Below the pieces are notes generated by a model. That model did no database searches. It was not told the DNA's origin and worked only from the letters and a program-made list of their open reading frames with translations. Both the position numbers and the translations under genes were made by a program. Below are positions 1 through 9,518 of a stretch of DNA of 64,000 nucleotides, piece after piece; position 1 is the stretch's first letter, and every line of letters starts with the position of its first letter. The stretch is from assembly GCA_001936135.1 (NCBI GenBank), contig CP012817.1, forward strand, positions 1,054,001 to 1,118,000. The letters run 5' to 3'. This DNA comes from Saccharomycopsis fibuligera x Saccharomycopsis cf. fibuligera (taxonomy: Eukaryota > Ascomycota > Saccharomycetes > Ascoideales > Saccharomycopsidaceae).

Positions 1-2
1 AC

Positions 3-3000
3 ATGTTGGCTAGGCGCAACAAGCAGAGTGGCGTCGAAACTGGCAGCGCCGGGAAGGCCAGGCTCCTGCCATCGGATCTAGAAGCAGTTGGCGATAATGC
101 GTCAGCACCACTGCAGCAAGAGCCTCTGCTGCTGCAGGGAGAATCAGATTTCCAAAAATACATCACCGAGTTCAACAAAGAGTTCAAAATTGAGTCCAAG
201 TTGAAGAAGGTCCTTGAGCAGAAAAGAATTACCCATGATAACCTCAGACGCAAAAACGTAATCAACGTCATCAACGATGAAAACTATCTAGCGGAAAACT
301 TCTACGTTCCCGACGACGATGAAGGGGAAATCGACCTATCAGACATGAACAGCCCCACCTACAATAACGGCTGCGCCGGCCATCGTGCAGAACCCCAGAT
401 GCTTTCAGGCAGCGAAAAAGCGTCACCGAGGATGAACTTCCTAAGCAAGAAAAGTTTTGCGAGCTTCAACTCAGTGAAGAACAAAAGCAGCAGCAGCCCC
501 AGGCAAACAGACTTCAAACTATCGTCCCCCCTAGGGTCGTCTTCCGCATCAAGGAAAAAGCTAAAGCACAAGGATTCTGGGTTTTTGAGAAATTTGTTAG
601 GCAAGGACTCCCAGCCGCAGCAGGACGCTGCTCACCATGATCCCAACAACAACAGTAATAATCTAGAGTCGGGCAGGGCCGTCAACCAGATTAATCCGTT
701 CAAGTTCAAACTATACGCCAGTTCAAACTCACTAATCAACACCGCAAGCATTGACAACTCGGGCGCCTCCTCGCTCAACATGAACCTCTACCCAGCGTCG
801 TCAATCGCGTCTAGCACGAGGACACAGAATATCGATGGTGCCGACAATCGTTTCGGCCGCAACCACGCCCACGGCTATGGCCACGGCTATGGCCACGGCT
901 ATGGCCACGGCGAGAAGTTTGCAAAAAAGAAAAAATTAGGCCGCGCGTTTGGCATCAAGCGACGCAACACTCATTGCCAACCCGCCAGTGTTGAGAATTA
1001 TGCCGCGTTGCGCCGTCATACTTCAACATCACAATCATCGCCCCATTGCGGATGCCGACATTCTCCCAACAAAAAAAGAGACAGGCTGGCCCATGGCCGT
1101 GGCCACGGCCGCGGTAACGGCGCAGCATTAAAGATGATCGAGTTGGACGATTACGGATCATACAATAACAGTGGTGTGTTTGACGGCAGTGAGTTGAACA
1201 GTACAAGCAGCAGCGCGGAGATTCGATCGCAGCATATGGATATGGGAATTGCTAGCTGCTGCAGTCATGGTGGTACGAGTACGCTAATCAGCAATTGCAA
1301 GCATAGGATTGGAAATTGTGGGCGTCCAGTCGCGAAAGGCCGCGGCAACAACAGCAACAGCAACAGTAACGACGATGACGATGACGACGACGAAGCAATC
1401 CATCACAATGTTAACGAACGCAAAAACGGCTCGTTGCAGAAAAAACTTACGCAACGACACTTACAGATGATTGCACTCTCAGGAACTTTTGGCGTGGGTT
1501 TGTACTTGAGCGCATCCAAGAATTTTTCCATCAGCGGCCCCTTCGGCGCGTTGTTGGGTTTTGTTATTTCTGGATGCATTGTGCTCTCAACCATGCTCTC
1601 GCTATGTGAAATGGTTACTTTCATCCCCCTAGTCGGAGGGGTCTCGGGAATTGGGTCCCGTTTTGTGGACGATGCGTTCGGTTTTGCCGCTGGATTCATT
1701 TACTGGATCAACTACACCATTTCGTTGCCTAGTGAAATCACCGCAGGAACAATCATGTTGAGCTACTACGACAATATTCAGCTTCCGGGCAAAAGCGCCG
1801 CTGGGTGGATAACTTTTTTTCTAGCCTGGACGCTATTGGTGAACTTGCTAGACGTGCGAGTGTACGGCGAGTTGGAGTTTTTCTTCTCATTGGTTAAGTT
1901 AATTGTTTGTTTTCTTTCAATTCTTTTGAACATTGTCATCAACACCGGCGGCATGCCGCCACAGCATACCTATTACGGCTTCAGGTTCTGGGATAGCAGC
2001 CAAAGCGAGCCGTCCAAAGGGCTAACCTATGGCCTCTTCAGGCCAACTTTTGACTTAACCGACACCGGCACTGGCGCACTAGACGGGATTGGCGGCAATA
2101 CTGGCCGATTTCTCAGTCTTTTGATTTCGGTGTGTATCTCTATGTACGCGTACGTTGGCACAGAAATTGTGGTGATTGTTGCTGGTGAAGCCAAACATCC
2201 GCGTCGTGCGCTACCTTCAGCCACCAATAGAATTTTCTGGCGCATTTTGGTTTTTTACATATCAGCGATTTTCTGCGTTAGTCTCAACTTCTACTCGGGA
2301 GACCCGCGGTTGCTAAGGTACAGAACAGTTCGCAAGCCCACCGCGGAGAACACTGCCGCTATAGAAACCTCGATAATCAAGTTGTTTGGAGGTCAGGCGT
2401 GCTCCAAGCTGGCTAGTAACCAGGACAGGCTATCCCAGTTCAAAGGGCTATACAACGGTAATCAAAGTCCCTGGATAATTGCGTTGCAGAACGCTAGGCA
2501 ATGCTCGCTATCAGCGGTTCTCAACGGACTATTCGTGGTGTTTGCCTTGAGCGCAGGGTCGAGCCAGCTTTACGCTTCGAGCCGGACCTTGTATCAAATG
2601 TCAGTGGAGGGCAAGGCGCCATCGGTTTTTGCCAAATGCTCTAAGCAAGGAGTTCCCTATGTGGCGGTGTTATTTTCGGGACTATTTGGCGCGTTGGCAT
2701 ACTTGTGCATTAACAACGATTCCAACTACGTGTTCCAACGGCTAATGACGATTTGCTCGACAAGCGGCGAGATTGTCTGGGCATGCATGTGCTTGGCCTT
2801 CATTAGGTACTATTACGGCTTGAAGCAGCGAACCGACTTGATTAGCAGAAGTTCTCCGGCATTTCCGTACAAGGCGCCCTTGCAACCATACTTGGCCTAT
2901 TTTGGGCTAATTGGGGGCATTGTGGTGGTTTTGTCCACCGGCATAACTGTTTTCTTCAAGGACTACTGGAGTGCAGAGTTTTTCGTCACTAGCTATGGCG

Positions 3001-3191
3001 CGTTGATTTTGTTTATTTGCTCGTACTTTATCTATAAGTTTGTCAAGGGGACCAAAATCTTGAAGATTGACCAGATTCAGTTGGACGTGGGGCGTAAGGA
3101 AAACGACAAGATTATTTGGGAGGAAACCAAAGCGTACTCTTCTAATTTAAAGGAGAAGTTGATGAAGACATTGGAAGTATTGTTTGGTTGA
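3..3191 (+). CDS. SSY1: SPS-sensor amino acid permease-like receptor Ssy1
   Basis: This is a plasma-membrane sensor of external amino acids that works with Ptr3 and Ssy5 to induce permease genes; it is transporter-like but acts as a receptor. The 1062-residue product has a long hydrophilic N-terminus (about 1-480) followed by an APC-family core with about 12 membrane segments to about residue 1040. Matches to yeast Ssy1 include the GPFGALLGF stretch, VEDAFGFA-like VDDAFGFAAG, YSGDPRLL and the C-terminal PYKAPLQPYLA. The N-terminus carries a His-Gly-Tyr repeat coded by a 12-bp tandem repeat (about 867-907) and an Asp run (about 1372-1393). It is longer than the S. cerevisiae protein (about 850 residues), mainly in this region. 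The ATG lies 3 bases from the window edge, so the true start may be further upstream. Several in-frame CTG codons near 66-135 would be Ser in a CUG-Ser yeast. Confidence 0.92.
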   Translation: MLARRNKQSGVETGSAGKARLLPSDLEAVGDNASAPLQQEPLLLQGESDFQKYITEFNKEFKIESKLKKVLEQKRITHDNLRRKNVINVINDENYLAENFYVPDDDEGEIDLSDMNSPTYNNGCAGHRAEPQMLSGSEKASPRMNFLSKKSFASFNSVKNKSSSSPRQTDFKLSSPLGSSSASRKKLKHKDSGFLRNLLGKDSQPQQDAAHHDPNNNSNNLESGRAVNQINPFKFKLYASSNSLINTASIDNSGASSLNMNLYPASSIASSTRTQNIDGADNRFGRNHAHGYGHGYGHGYGHGEKFAKKKKLGRAFGIKRRNTHCQPASVENYAALRRHTSTSQSSPHCGCRHSPNKKRDRLAHGRGHGRGNGAALKMIELDDYGSYNNSGVFDGSELNSTSSSAEIRSQHMDMGIASCCSHGGTSTLISNCKHRIGNCGRPVAKGRGNNSNSNSNDDDDDDDEAIHHNVNERKNGSLQKKLTQRHLQMIALSGTFGVGLYLSASKNFSISGPFGALLGFVISGCIVLSTMLSLCEMVTFIPLVGGVSGIGSRFVDDAFGFAAGFIYWINYTISLPSEITAGTIMLSYYDNIQLPGKSAAGWITFFLAWTLLVNLLDVRVYGELEFFFSLVKLIVCFLSILLNIVINTGGMPPQHTYYGFRFWDSSQSEPSKGLTYGLFRPTFDLTDTGTGALDGIGGNTGRFLSLLISVCISMYAYVGTEIVVIVAGEAKHPRRALPSATNRIFWRILVFYISAIFCVSLNFYSGDPRLLRYRTVRKPTAENTAAIETSIIKLFGGQACSKLASNQDRLSQFKGLYNGNQSPWIIALQNARQCSLSAVLNGLFVVFALSAGSSQLYASSRTLYQMSVEGKAPSVFAKCSKQGVPYVAVLFSGLFGALAYLCINNDSNYVFQRLMTICSTSGEIVWACMCLAFIRYYYGLKQRTDLISRSSPAFPYKAPLQPYLAYFGLIGGIVVVLSTGITVFFKDYWSAEFFVTSYGALILFICSYFIYKFVKGTKILKIDQIQLDVGRKENDKIIWEETKAYSSNLKEKLMKTLEVLFG

Positions 3192-3360
3192 GGGGTCGCT
3201 TACGCAAAGCAGCGATTGTTCTACCAGCGCTTTTATACTCAACAGTTACTTGTACTTGTGCCTTTCTTTTTCTTTTTCTTTTTCTTTTTCTTTTTTTACT
3301 TCTCGGTTCCTGCCGTCTTTGGTGTTTTGTACCCAATGCTCAATATTCACTTTCTACTTG

Positions 3361-3389
<29 letters not shown>
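3361..3389. repeat. poly(T) tract, 29 nt
   Basis: An uninterrupted run of 29 T lies downstream of SSY1, with CTTTTT-type repeats before it and TTTTTTG-type repeats after it. Its length may vary between isolates or be imprecise in the assembly. Confidence 0.9.
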
Positions 3390-3392
<3 letters not shown>

Positions 3393-4075
3393 CTGTTTGT
3401 TTTCCTCTTTTGGGTTACCTTTTTTGCTTATCATGCTTTGGTTTATCTTGTTGCTCTTGCCTCATTTTTCATTTGTTCACCCTTGCCTGTTCTAAACTCT
3501 GGACTTTTCGTGTTTTTTGTTTTTTGTTTTTTGTTTTTTCGTTTTTTTGTTTTTTTGTTTTTTGTTTTTTTGTTTTTTGTTTTTTTTCCTCTACTTGTAT
3601 TTGGACACTATACCTGGTTTTTTGTTCTGCGTTGATCCGTCAGTTAAGTTCTTTATATAATAGTGGCCGTCTACTCTTTGACTGCCATAAAGCTTTCTCT
3701 TCACCTTGATGGGTTTTTTACCCCTTCCCTCTTGCTTCAATTCGCTTCGCTTTTTCTTTTCGCTCAGCTAAGCTCAGCTTTCCTTATGTACACTTCTTAG
3801 ACAATCTTCTTATTGAAGCTATGTTTCTATGGGTTAGTTGAAACAAACTCACAACGTGCTTGACTCTGGGATTTGTGCAACCAAGTCTTACAGGGTGTAA
3901 AACTCACCCAATAGGGTTTTCAGTAAGAACGCTGTTCAGGGACTTCCGTCTACCAAAGTATTCGATATCAGATAAACCGGCCAAAGTCTAAAAGTTTCGC
4001 CCACGCCCACCCGGCCTATGGTACCTGTCAACGGCCGAGCCACCCGCGGGCAGACTCAAAAAGAAGCGCAGAAGC

Positions 4076-4240
4076 ATGGCAACAAGCGAACTTGATATTG
4101 CGCTGCAACATGTATGCGTGTTAACCGGGGTGCGTAGTGTTGTTCAGAGTGCGCTGCGCTTGCGTGGACGTAGTAGCATTATCGCTGAAAACGGACGGAC
4201 TGGCGATGCCTTCTTGTTCCTTTTGACGCTGCTTGATTAA
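4076..4240 (+). CDS. possible 54-aa small protein (uncertain)
   Basis: An ATG-initiated frame of 54 codons runs through the only complex-sequence part of the SSY1 / NMN adenylyltransferase gap. It begins MATSELDIAL and ends FLFLLTLLD. Composition is ordinary, with no homopolymers and with Leu/Val/Arg in a pattern compatible with helices. It contains three CTG codons, unlike the conserved genes nearby, which argues against a constrained gene. I do not recognise it. It may be chance, or part of a noncoding transcript. Confidence 0.2.
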   Translation: MATSELDIALQHVCVLTGVRSVVQSALRLRGRSSIIAENGRTGDAFLFLLTLLD

Positions 4241-4720
4241 CGCAGCAACAACGACTCGGCATTAAAGAAACAGCACCCCACGATACAATGTGGCGGTTCG
4301 CTTGCTGTGGGGCACTTGTAGGCGCATACGGAGGACAAAACACTGCTTCTTTATGACAATATTGTGCGTGCTTATATGAAGGAAAATGCCAAAGATACCA
4401 ATGGATTTGAGTTGCTTACATGCTAAATTATACGGAAAGTGAGTAGATTGTAGGGAAAAAATGCAGCATAACTAGAAGAAGCGGAACAGGAGAGAAGCAA
4501 AAAGAACATGTACATAAAAATCAACAAATTGAGGAAAACAAAGACAGAATCTATCAACCAACAAAACCAGAAAAAGAGAAAAAAGAGAGAAAGAACCAGC
4601 GCGAAGAAATGAGAAACCAAGCTTGTAGAAAAGGTCTAATAACGGGACAAAAAGAATGGCGGCAACGCAGGATTAGTGCGGTGTAGATATTTTCCGTATC
4701 TATTCTTTATGGCAAAGAAA

Positions 4721-4721
<1 letters not shown>

Positions 4722-4760
<39 letters not shown>
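4722..4760. repeat. poly(A) tract, 39 nt
   Basis: An uninterrupted run of 39 A lies just downstream of the 3' end of the NMN adenylyltransferase gene. Confidence 0.9.
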
Positions 4761-4762
<2 letters not shown>

Positions 4763-4890
4763 ATCAGCCAGCAAGTCAACATGGAAACATAAAACCCAAG
4801 CTTGAAGAAATTTAGCAAAGAGCAAAAGAGACAGACAAACAAACCTGACTAGGGACAGCGGTGCCACTGCACGCAAGTGTTATGTCAAGT

Positions 4891-6357
4891 TCACTCATCG
4901 TTATCCATAACTTGTTTGACCGGTTCTGTTGTGTTGATGTATAGCCTGTGTTCTTGGATATATCTAATCACCGAGTTTGGTAACAAATACTGCACACTCA
5001 TGCCTCTTCTAATGAATAATCGCACCTTGGTCGAGCTGATGTCGTTGTAGATCAACTGTTTGATCACCAAAATATTTTTTCGGTGCTCGTACAAGATATC
5101 ATGGCTGAGCAAGAAACTTCTAACATCGCTCCCGGTACGTTCGACAATCAAACAACCGTAAGAGCCCAAGATGTGATGCAAATCGTTTTCTGCCCAAACG
5201 TTAGGCTCGCCCATGCTGACAATCAAATCGCCGCCTGCCAACAACATGATTTTCACGCCCCTCTTGGTTTTGCCATCAGCGGAGTAGATGCCGCCTCTCT
5301 TCACATTGATCTCCTCGTTGAAGTGGTCCAACACCAACGCGGTTCTGGTATACGAGGGCTGTAGAGACTCCCAGGCATCCACCATGAGCCAATTGCTGGT
5401 TCTTTCGCATGCCAATTCGCACATTCTCACGCGATGGTAGGATGGCGCTAGCCCGCTTTTCTTGTAGTGATCGGACACCGGCGAATAGTAGCCGCCCACC
5501 ACTTCAAAACGGGTGTTTTCCTGAATGGCGTCGAGGGCCATTTCAAACATTCGCAAGTGCAAGTACGTGATGGGTGAAAAAGAGCCACAAGCAACGACCA
5601 CTAGCGGGTACTTGTTGTTGTCGGTCAACTTCTCTTTCAAACGGTGCGCTGGGAACTTGTAATTCTCAAAAGTGTTTGCCTGTCTCACAATTCCGTGTGG
5701 CACTTCCTCCAAGTCGGCGCCTAGGACTGATCTTCTGTGGCTCGAGTCGGCGCTACCGGTGTCAAGCGACGACGGATTCAAGTCTGTTTTGGCGGTACTG
5801 GCCTCACTGACGCTCGCGGTTTTCGCCAGCTGTTTTGGTGCCGGTTCTAGTGCTGGCGCCTGGCTGAGTGCAGCCGGCGCAGCGGTGGCTGAAGCAAGAC
5901 CGGCGCTACCGTCGTCGCCAGTTTCCGCAGCGGCACTTTGCTTGGGATCGACGCTGCCAGCTGAGCGCGTGTTCGGGGCGGGCTGATGACGTTTTGTGTA
6001 GTGTGCTGCTGAGTGCTGGTGCTGGTGCTGGTGCTGTTGTGGCTGGCTGCTGTCGCTGCTGTCGTCTTCGTCGCTGCTGGAAGAGGACTTCTGCATCTGG
6101 GAGTGGATCCGAGGAATTGAGTGAGGGGCTTTCATACTGGACGTGGAGCCTGCGCGAGACTTTGAGTGTTTGCTTTTCAGCTTCACTGGCTTTGATCTTT
6201 CGTGCTGAGATATTGGAGCATCAAGAGAGTTCAAGTAGTCGGCAAGAACGTAAGGCTGGATCGGGTCGTTCTTTGGAATTCTGTCTGCCGGGGAAGGGCT
6301 AGGATACGGCTCTTTGTCAGAAGGAGGGACAAAGTCTGGAGCTTTCTTTGGATCCAT
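4891..6357 (-). CDS. NMA1: nicotinic acid/nicotinamide mononucleotide adenylyltransferase (Nma1/Nma2 type)
   Basis: This enzyme joins NMN or NaMN to ATP to make NAD or deamido-NAD, the shared last step of de novo and salvage NAD synthesis. The start was placed at 6357 because the product then begins MDPKKAPDFVPPS, matching the start of yeast Nma1; the open frame continues 17 codons upstream but has no ATG there. The product is 488 residues. Residues to about 210 are hydrophilic and low-complexity (Ser, Gln/His repeats). The catalytic nucleotidyltransferase domain follows, with the GSFSPITYLHLRMFE signature (GxFxPxTxxH type), the LLAGGDLI segment and the ISSTKVR motif near the C-terminus. Yeast has two paralogues, Nma1 and Nma2; I cannot tell which this matches. 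A TATATAA sequence at about 6435-6441 lies about 80 bp upstream of the start. Confidence 0.93.
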   Translation of the reverse strand: MDPKKAPDFVPPSDKEPYPSPSPADRIPKNDPIQPYVLADYLNSLDAPISQHERSKPVKLKSKHSKSRAGSTSSMKAPHSIPRIHSQMQKSSSSSDEDDSSDSSQPQQHQHQHQHSAAHYTKRHQPAPNTRSAGSVDPKQSAAAETGDDGSAGLASATAAPAALSQAPALEPAPKQLAKTASVSEASTAKTDLNPSSLDTGSADSSHRRSVLGADLEEVPHGIVRQANTFENYKFPAHRLKEKLTDNNKYPLVVVACGSFSPITYLHLRMFEMALDAIQENTRFEVVGGYYSPVSDHYKKSGLAPSYHRVRMCELACERTSNWLMVDAWESLQPSYTRTALVLDHFNEEINVKRGGIYSADGKTKRGVKIMLLAGGDLIVSMGEPNVWAENDLHHILGSYGCLIVERTGSDVRSFLLSHDILYEHRKNILVIKQLIYNDISSTKVRLFIRRGMSVQYLLPNSVIRYIQEHRLYINTTEPVKQVMDNDE

Positions 6358-6584
6358 GGCAAGCTGAAAGGAGCGAGAGTGGAAGTATGGGTGAGCCGGG
6401 GAGGACAAAAAGAGGACGGGACGGGGAGCGGGTAGCTATATAACAGCTGGAAGAGGTTGTAGACCAGCGGTGGCTTTAATTGGGGTGAGAAGACGAACAA
6501 TGAGTCAGGGAAGCAGAAGCAGAAGCAGAAGCAGAGCGAGAACAAGAAGAAAGAAAGAAAGAAAGAAAGTAAAAAAAATAACAA

Positions 6585-6615
<31 letters not shown>

Positions 6616-7171
6616 CAGCCAACAATAAAGGAAAAAAGCAGCAGTAGCGAACCCGTAAACGTAAGACGGGGAGGTGATAACGCTGTGTGGACACAATAGT
6701 GATGCTCTGGTCGGAGTGCTACAAGGGCTAGCAAAAAATAATTTTCACTGCGGAGCAGCACCAGCAGCTGCTGTCCGAGGGGCTCGCGTGCTCGCGTGCT
6801 CGCGGGCCCGCAGCGCCCGCAGCGCCCGAAACACGCAGTGCTCGAAACCCGCACAGGCCCGCCGCCGGAACTCCCGCCTCCCGGACTGACCGCCTCCCAG
6901 TCCCAGCCAATCGCACGCCCGCGCGCCCTGCCCCAGGCCGCCCTCGGAATTTTGCTGTCTCACGTGACCGCGCTGCTGGCGCAGGCCACGGGCCCTGGGA
7001 CCCCATAGCGGCTGGCGAGCCAGCGGCATAGGGCGTTGCGGCTTTCGCCACCGCCGCGCGATACTGGCACCCCTGTTGTGCCGCTATCTGGCACGGCGTC
7101 TCGGTCCCAAGGGCCGGCGCTTCTCCTGCGGGTGTGCAGTCTCTGGAGATGTATATATCTACGCTGCGGCG

Positions 7172-7191
7172 GTCTCGAGAAGTCTCGAGAA
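7172..7191. repeat. 10-bp tandem pair containing a CTCGAG palindrome
   Basis: GTCTCGAGAA occurs twice head to tail. Each copy contains the inverted core CTCGAG and is followed closely by TTCT/CCAGA-type sequence. It might be a factor-binding site, but this is inference only. Confidence 0.6.
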
Positions 7192-7237
7192 GGGCGCGGT
7201 TCTTTCCAGAGCGGCGCACGGAGCAGTCACGCGCGCT

Positions 7238-7273
7238 GCTCCTCTGTTGAGGGCGGCTCCTCTGTTGAGGGCG
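7238..7273. repeat. perfect 18-bp tandem duplication
   Basis: The unit GCTCCTCTGTTGAGGGCG is present twice without a mismatch or spacer, inside the GC-rich island. Confidence 0.85.
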
Positions 7274-7749
7274 GCGGCTACCCTCCCTCGGTGCTGGGTC
7301 CCTGCTGGCCTCGTGCTGCCGTCTTATCAGTTGAGGATGTCAGCAGCCGAGGCAGCGCCAGCCCCACTTCTCGGTCGCGGCCACGGCTTCGAAGCCTGCT
7401 GTGCAGGAACGCTGTTCTGCCAGTTGGTTTGTCTGTCTGTGCGTGTGTCGTCACTGAGCAGTCAATCCACCGCAGTGGCACGCCTGCAGTTGGAGTAAGA
7501 AAACGCACACACACAATAGAAAATCAATCACCCGGTGTCGCTCGGTGACTTTCTACGTCGGCGTAGTTCGCCCCCGCTTTGCCCCACCGCTGCTGCATAG
7601 CAAGCGAGCGAGCGAGCGAGCGGACGGGCGGGCAAGCTGGGGCGCCGTACGTCGCCGCCGCCGCCGCCATCGCCGCCACCGCCATCGCACTACGCACAGC
7701 GAACAAACTAATGGAACCGTATATTACAGCACACCGGCACGCGCCAGCG

Positions 7750-8751
7750 TCAGAGCCCCCAGGACTCGGCAACTTTCTTTTTGTGCCAGTCCACAACATG
7801 CTTCTTTCCGTCTTCGATGGATGGACTGCCGCTGCGGTCACCCTGCCGAACAATGTCCAAGACCCGCTCCCGACCTTGGTCAACACTGCTCTCTATGTTC
7901 GGGTCCCTCGCGTACTGGTTGTTTAGTCTTTGCGCAAGCTCGCTCGACAACCGGCTCTCTGCCTCTAGAAGAGAGTTGGCACTGCCGCCGCGGTGCGGGG
8001 TCCGTAGACCACCCTGCCGCTGTCCACCATCTCCAAGACGCAATCCGTTAGCTTCCAATACCCGCTGTCTTGACTGTGGGCGGCTTCTGCCGTTACCCGC
8101 GTCCTCCTCTCCGCCTAGGGCCTGCAAAAGTTGCTGGAACTGCGCGTCCAACTCGTCGTCAGCATCGCGGCTCCTGCTGTCAGGAGGACCCTGTGTCTCA
8201 CGCTCGTCGTTGAACCCGTAGTAATCCGCCCCGATTCTGTGCATCCGCTCGTAGACAAGCCTTTTGTTCGCATACTCATTCTGCGAGTTTCTGTCGCGCT
8301 TCATTTCCGCGGCTTCCCTGGCCCTCAACTCCACCAACTGCCTCACTTCCTTCAACTCTTTGGCCCTGCCAAAGTACCGGTAATTGCGAATGGTGAACTG
8401 GTCTCTCGCCAGCTGTGCGTGCGTCTGACTAGAAAACTTCAAGTAATTGGGCCCGCCAAGCTCTTTGATTCTATGCTCCCACGCAGCTTTCTCTCTGAAG
8501 AGCTTGTTCACGTCGTCGTTGAGGTCGCGGATCTGGTAATCTGAGATCATCTCGTCGTGGAGCTTGGTCACTTTAGAATTGATTTCCTGCATCACCTGGC
8601 CGCGCCATCTTTCTGCGGTCTTCAAGTCGTCTACCAGGCTCACGTTTCTTGGGCGCCTTAGCTTGTTGATGTTGATATAGCCAAGGTCGATGGCCTTCTG
8701 CTCTTCGAACTGGTGGAGCAAAGACTGGGCCTTTTCTTTATTTCTCGACAT
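7750..8751 (-). CDS. ISY1: pre-mRNA splicing factor Isy1
   Basis: Isy1 is a component of the Prp19-associated (NineTeen) spliceosomal complex and affects the first catalytic step of splicing in the nucleus. The 333-residue product starts MSRNKEKAQS, the family's standard start, followed by the conserved block that includes RRPRNVSLVDDL, AERWRGQVMQEI and LNDDVNKLFREK. The conserved domain covers about residues 1-190; the rest is Arg/Gly/Ser/Asp-rich and looks disordered, making it longer than the roughly 235-residue S. cerevisiae protein. It lies in GC-rich DNA and is transcribed away from CCT6. The ATG (8749-8751) is unambiguous. Confidence 0.95.
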   Translation of the reverse strand: MSRNKEKAQSLLHQFEEQKAIDLGYININKLRRPRNVSLVDDLKTAERWRGQVMQEINSKVTKLHDEMISDYQIRDLNDDVNKLFREKAAWEHRIKELGGPNYLKFSSQTHAQLARDQFTIRNYRYFGRAKELKEVRQLVELRAREAAEMKRDRNSQNEYANKRLVYERMHRIGADYYGFNDERETQGPPDSRSRDADDELDAQFQQLLQALGGEEDAGNGRSRPQSRQRVLEANGLRLGDGGQRQGGLRTPHRGGSANSLLEAESRLSSELAQRLNNQYARDPNIESSVDQGRERVLDIVRQGDRSGSPSIEDGKKHVVDWHKKKVAESWGL

Positions 8752-8968
8752 GGTGAGTGCGACGCCTTGGTTTTATTGTGTCGGCGCTTATCGCCCAATG
8801 AGAATGGCAACAGTGTAGGTGGCCGCCTTTTTGTGTTTTTGGCCTTGGTCAAATATAGCTCGCGTCGCGCTGTACTGTATATAGCACTTCGCCGTTGCCT
8901 CACTTAGATTTCCCGTGTTTTGCCTTTTTTTTTTTTTTTTTTTTTTCTGTTGTTGTTGTTGTTGCCCG

Positions 8969-9379
8969 ATGGATGCGATGCGCTTCTTAAGACGCTCGAT
9001 CGATCAACTGAAACTTCGCATACCCGGCCATCTTGCCGGCAAGAACCACGGTCTTCACCGTAAGAAAGCTTCTGAGATTGCACCGAGTGCTCAAAGAAGG
9101 CTGCGTGCGGCAGCGCAACCGTGCCCCCAGCAGAGTGCCAGCATGCTACACTTGAGCGCAGGCGTGGTTAGCGATGGTGGAAAGCAGCAGGGCTTGCAGG
9201 GCTTGCCGGGCTTGCCGGGCTTGAACATGAGCACCAAGCCATTCCACATTCCGTCGTCTACAAGGCAGGAGTGGGTGCCAGAAGTGCTCCTAAGTCGTAA
9301 TGCCCATTACGTCAGCACAGGCGATATTTTGTTCATACTCAAAACCAGGCCGTGCAGTGTTGCCCAGAATGCCGTCTAA
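8969..9379 (+). CDS. possible 136-aa protein of unknown function
   Basis: An ATG-initiated frame follows a T tract and a GTT repeat in the ISY1/CCT6 spacer. The product begins MDAMRFLRRSIDQLKLRIPG: an N-terminus rich in Arg, Leu and Ser without early acidic clusters, compatible with a mitochondrial presequence, though this is inference. It has a GLQGLPGLPGL micro-repeat at the centre and ends in a non-repetitive segment. Against it: the DNA is GC-rich, where chance frames are common, it sits within a divergent promoter, and a TTACGTCA site lies inside it. I do not recognise a family. Confidence 0.3.
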   Translation: MDAMRFLRRSIDQLKLRIPGHLAGKNHGLHRKKASEIAPSAQRRLRAAAQPCPQQSASMLHLSAGVVSDGGKQQGLQGLPGLPGLNMSTKPFHIPSSTRQEWVPEVLLSRNAHYVSTGDILFILKTRPCSVAQNAV

Positions 9380-9511
9380 CGTCGTGACTTGACCGCTTCT
9401 CACTGTAAAATCACACAGCGTCTTTATGTTATAGACTGCCCCACTGTATGTAGTTACAGCAGACACTGTGGTGCTGGGGAACGGTGTCGCAAGGGGGTGT
9501 TTGTGGGTGCG

Positions 9512-9518
9512 CGGGTAA
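9512..9518 (+). promoter_or_regulatory. Reb1-type site upstream of CCT6
   Basis: CGGGTAA, the core recognised by the yeast general regulatory factor Reb1, lies about 200 bp upstream of the CCT6 start. It is followed by a short T tract, the usual architecture of a nucleosome-depleted yeast promoter. Binding is inferred from sequence only. Confidence 0.45.

Larger units (their letters stand above)
3192..4890. other. gene-poor convergent intergenic region
   Basis: This 1.7-kb gap lies between the converging 3' ends of SSY1 and the NMN adenylyltransferase gene. It holds pyrimidine-rich microsatellites (CTTTTT units about 3261-3298, T29 at 3361-3389, TTTTTTG-type units about 3510-3590) and an A39 tract (4722-4760). 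The middle part (about 3900-4350) is not low-complexity and contains one possible 54-codon ORF. Long Phe-rich reading frames here are products of the T tracts. Confidence 0.7.
6358..7749. other. GC-rich intergenic region upstream of the NMN adenylyltransferase gene
   Basis: This 1.4-kb gap contains a purine-rich stretch (about 6517-6570), an A28 tract (6586-6613) and then extremely GC-rich DNA from about 6740 onward. It includes a CACGTG core within TCACGTGAC (about 6960-6968), the site type bound by Cbf1-like bHLH factors, and short perfect tandem repeats. Open frames of 140-170 codons exist on both strands but follow from low stop-codon density at high GC; they overlap each other and none looks like a protein family. 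Confidence 0.65.

Noticed and set aside
3184-3709. Overlapping plus-strand frames of 100-173 codons rich in Phe, Leu and Cys
   Set aside because: They are translations of poly(T) and TTTTC/TTTTG repeats downstream of SSY1.
5868-6302. Frames opposite the NMN adenylyltransferase gene
   Set aside because: They are antisense shadows of its Ser/Gln/Ala-rich N-terminal coding region.
7036-7548. GC-rich frames of 140 and 170 codons in the NMN adenylyltransferase/ISY1 gap
   Set aside because: Several frames overlap on both strands, have no family features, and follow from few stop codons at high GC.
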